6,398 nucleotides of DNA from the NCBI GenBank assembly GCA_013389125.1, contig JACADX010000267.1, forward strand, positions 1 to 6,398, written 5' to 3'. The stretch is from Parvularculaceae bacterium. Its GTDB lineage: Bacteria; Pseudomonadota; Alphaproteobacteria; Caulobacterales; Parvularculaceae. The notes under the pieces were generated by a model that was not told the origin of the DNA, did no database searches, and saw only the letters and a program-made list of their open reading frames with translations. A program made the translations under genes and the position numbers. This document shows positions 4,986 through 6,398 of this stretch, one piece after another (position 1 is the stretch's first letter; every line of letters starts with the position of its first letter).

Positions 4986-6398
4986 ATGGACAGAAAACTG
5001 GCGCTCATGATTGCGGGAGGAGTCGCCGCAGCCTTTGGCGGCGGCCTCCTTACGGGCGTGATCGGTTCAGCCTATGTCGACGGGCGTCGCGCCGGCGAGC
5101 GCTTCGAGGCGTCGGCAGGTTATGATGAAGAGGCCCGGCCGCGGCGGCCGTTTCAGGAATTTCGCGGCGAGGACGCGCCGCGATCAGAGCCGGCGATGTC
5201 GAAAGACTTCGCCTTCAACCGGCTGATCCTTGAGACGAACGGCGAAACGCCGCGGGCTTGCCTTCAATTCACGCGCGATCTCGATGCGTCCGGCAAGACG
5301 AATTACGCGGACTATGTGCGGGTTACGCCCGCCACGAAGCCGGCCGTGACGGTCAACGGGTCAAGCCTTTGCATCGCCGGACTCGCCTTCGACAAGGAAT
5401 ACAAGGCCCGGGTGCGCGCCGGCGCGCCGGCGAAGTCGGGCGAGAAACTGAAACGCCCGGTCGAAGTGACGATCGCGTTCGGCGACAAGCCGGCCTATGT
5501 CGGCTTCGCCGGCGACGGCGTCGTCCTGCCGCGCCTTGAAGCGGACGGCCTCGGCATCGAGACCGTCAATGTCGAGAAGATCAATGTCGCCGTCTACCGC
5601 GTCTCCGATCGCTCGCTCGCGACCAAGTCGATTGCGCGCGGCGAATCGTTCGGCGAGGACGATTATTATTACGCCTATGATCAAGAGAGCGGCGAGGATG
5701 TCGGCGTCAAGCTTTTCGATAAGGACATCAAGGTCAAGAAGGTCGAAAATGAAACTGTAACGACTGTCTTTGCGCTCGGCGCCGCGCTGCCAAATCTCAA
5801 GCCGGGAGCCTATTTCGTCCGGCTGAAGGATGCGTCGCAGGGCGGCGATCCCTACCGCAAGGCGGCCGCATGGCGATGGGTGCTTTTCACCGACCTCGCG
5901 CTGACAAGCTATTCGAGCGGCGAGGGGATTGATGTTTTCGTCCGCTCGATCGCGTCCGGCAAGCCGGTTTCCGGCGTCGATCTCGAACTTGTCGCGTCGA
6001 ACAACGACATCCTCGCGCGAGCGAAGTCGGGCGCCGACGGACGCGCGCGTTTTGAAAAAGGCGCCGTCAACGGCGAATACCCGCTGACGCCTCGGATGAT
6101 CATGGCGTATGGACGCGAAGCGGATTTCGCCGCGCTCGATCTCGGCCGCGCCCCGCTCGACCTTTCCGAACGCAATGTCGACGGCCGCGCCGCGCCGTCG
6201 GTCCTTGACGCCTATCTTTACCTTGATCGCGGCATCTACCGCCCTGGCGAAACGGCGCATGTGTCGGGCTTGTTGCGCGATAGCGCGGGGCTCGCCGCTG
6301 ACCGGCCACTGACCTTGACGATCTATCGCCCGAACTCGACCGAGGCCTTGAAGCGCCGCGTTGAAAAGCTCGACATTGGCGGATTCTCGGTCTCCTAC
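4986..6398 (+). CDS. bacterial alpha-2-macroglobulin family protein (YfhM-like), N-terminal 471 residues, 3' end outside window
   Basis: The frame stays open from ATG 4986 to the window end. AGGGAG (4973-4978) is 7 nt upstream. Residues 1-30 are a lysine/arginine start and a glycine/alanine-rich hydrophobic segment (about 5-29), followed by a charged, proline-rich linker (33-72). The first macroglobulin-type domain (about 75-175) has the family pattern of C92 and C129 (probable disulfide), YADYVRVTP (107-115) and AFGDKPAYVGF (164-174). The second region starts at VLPRL (180-184), with TVNVEKINVAVYRVSDR (193-209). YLYLDRGIYRPGETAHV (410-426) is the very conserved MG2-domain signature. Known relatives exceed 1,500 residues, sit in the periplasm, and trap proteases with a bait region and usually a CxEQ thioester; those parts lie beyond the window, so activity cannot be judged. 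They are often followed by pbpC, also out of view. No lipobox cysteine is present, so anchoring by the N-terminal helix, or export with cleavage, is inferred. Confidence 0.9.
   Translation, partial: MDRKLALMIAGGVAAAFGGGLLTGVIGSAYVDGRRAGERFEASAGYDEEARPRRPFQEFRGEDAPRSEPAMSKDFAFNRLILETNGETPRACLQFTRDLDASGKTNYADYVRVTPATKPAVTVNGSSLCIAGLAFDKEYKARVRAGAPAKSGEKLKRPVEVTIAFGDKPAYVGFAGDGVVLPRLEADGLGIETVNVEKINVAVYRVSDRSLATKSIARGESFGEDDYYYAYDQESGEDVGVKLFDKDIKVKKVENETVTTVFALGAALPNLKPGAYFVRLKDASQGGDPYRKAAAWRWVLFTDLALTSYSSGEGIDVFVRSIASGKPVSGVDLELVASNNDILARAKSGADGRARFEKGAVNGEYPLTPRMIMAYGREADFAALDLGRAPLDLSERNVDGRAAPSVLDAYLYLDRGIYRPGETAHVSGLLRDSAGLAADRPLTLTIYRPNSTEALKRRVEKLDIGGFSVSY

Noticed and set aside
4778..5008. 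76-codon minus-strand frame in the spacer before the macroglobulin gene
   Set aside because: It overlaps the macroglobulin start, the composition is shadow-like, and I recognise no family.
5361..6260. 299-codon open frame on the minus strand opposite the macroglobulin gene
   Set aside because: It is the antisense shadow of a GC-rich coding region, with the same biased composition and no family motif.

Overview
The window is about 61% GC and reads as ordinary chromosome of an alphaproteobacterium. The evidence is the Rieske/cytochrome b/cytochrome c1 operon with separate b and c1 genes, the alphaproteobacterial style of the Rieske and cytochrome b proteins, and the divergent neighbour trmL. 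I cannot name a genus. Two insertions in cytochrome c1 argue against a Rhodobacter- or Bradyrhizobium-type copy, but I could not place the lineage by comparison.

Layout: (1) At 1-343, minus strand, lies most of trmL (tRNA wobble-ribose methyltransferase); its 3' end is beyond the left edge. (2) A 199-bp divergent intergenic region (344-542) must hold the trmL and petABC promoters; it also contains an imperfect hairpin. (3) At 543-3353, plus strand, petA-petB-petC encode the three catalytic subunits of the cytochrome bc1 complex (respiratory complex III), with gaps of 12 and 15 bp, and a weak terminator-like hairpin follows. (4) At 3467-4767 a small TerB-like helical protein is followed after 2 bp by mtnP, the methylthioadenosine phosphorylase of methionine/adenine salvage; this is a translationally coupled pair. 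(5) A 218-bp spacer carries a plausible sigma70-type promoter, followed by the first 471 codons of a bacterial alpha-2-macroglobulin (YfhM-like) that runs off the right edge.

The bc1 genes form one functional unit: quinol is oxidised at the cytochrome b/Rieske Qo site, and electrons go by the Rieske 2Fe-2S cluster to cytochrome c1 and on to soluble or membrane cytochrome c. TrmL, MtnP and the macroglobulin are separate housekeeping or envelope functions with no obvious mechanistic link to bc1. All genes share the same GC-rich codon style, and I see no insertion sequence, tRNA, rRNA, CRISPR array or sign of recent transfer.

I did not find a convincing new biological system. The points most worth a second look are two extra segments in cytochrome c1 (one with a cysteine pair), the tight TerB-like/mtnP coupling, and a macroglobulin that appears to be membrane-anchored rather than lipidated.
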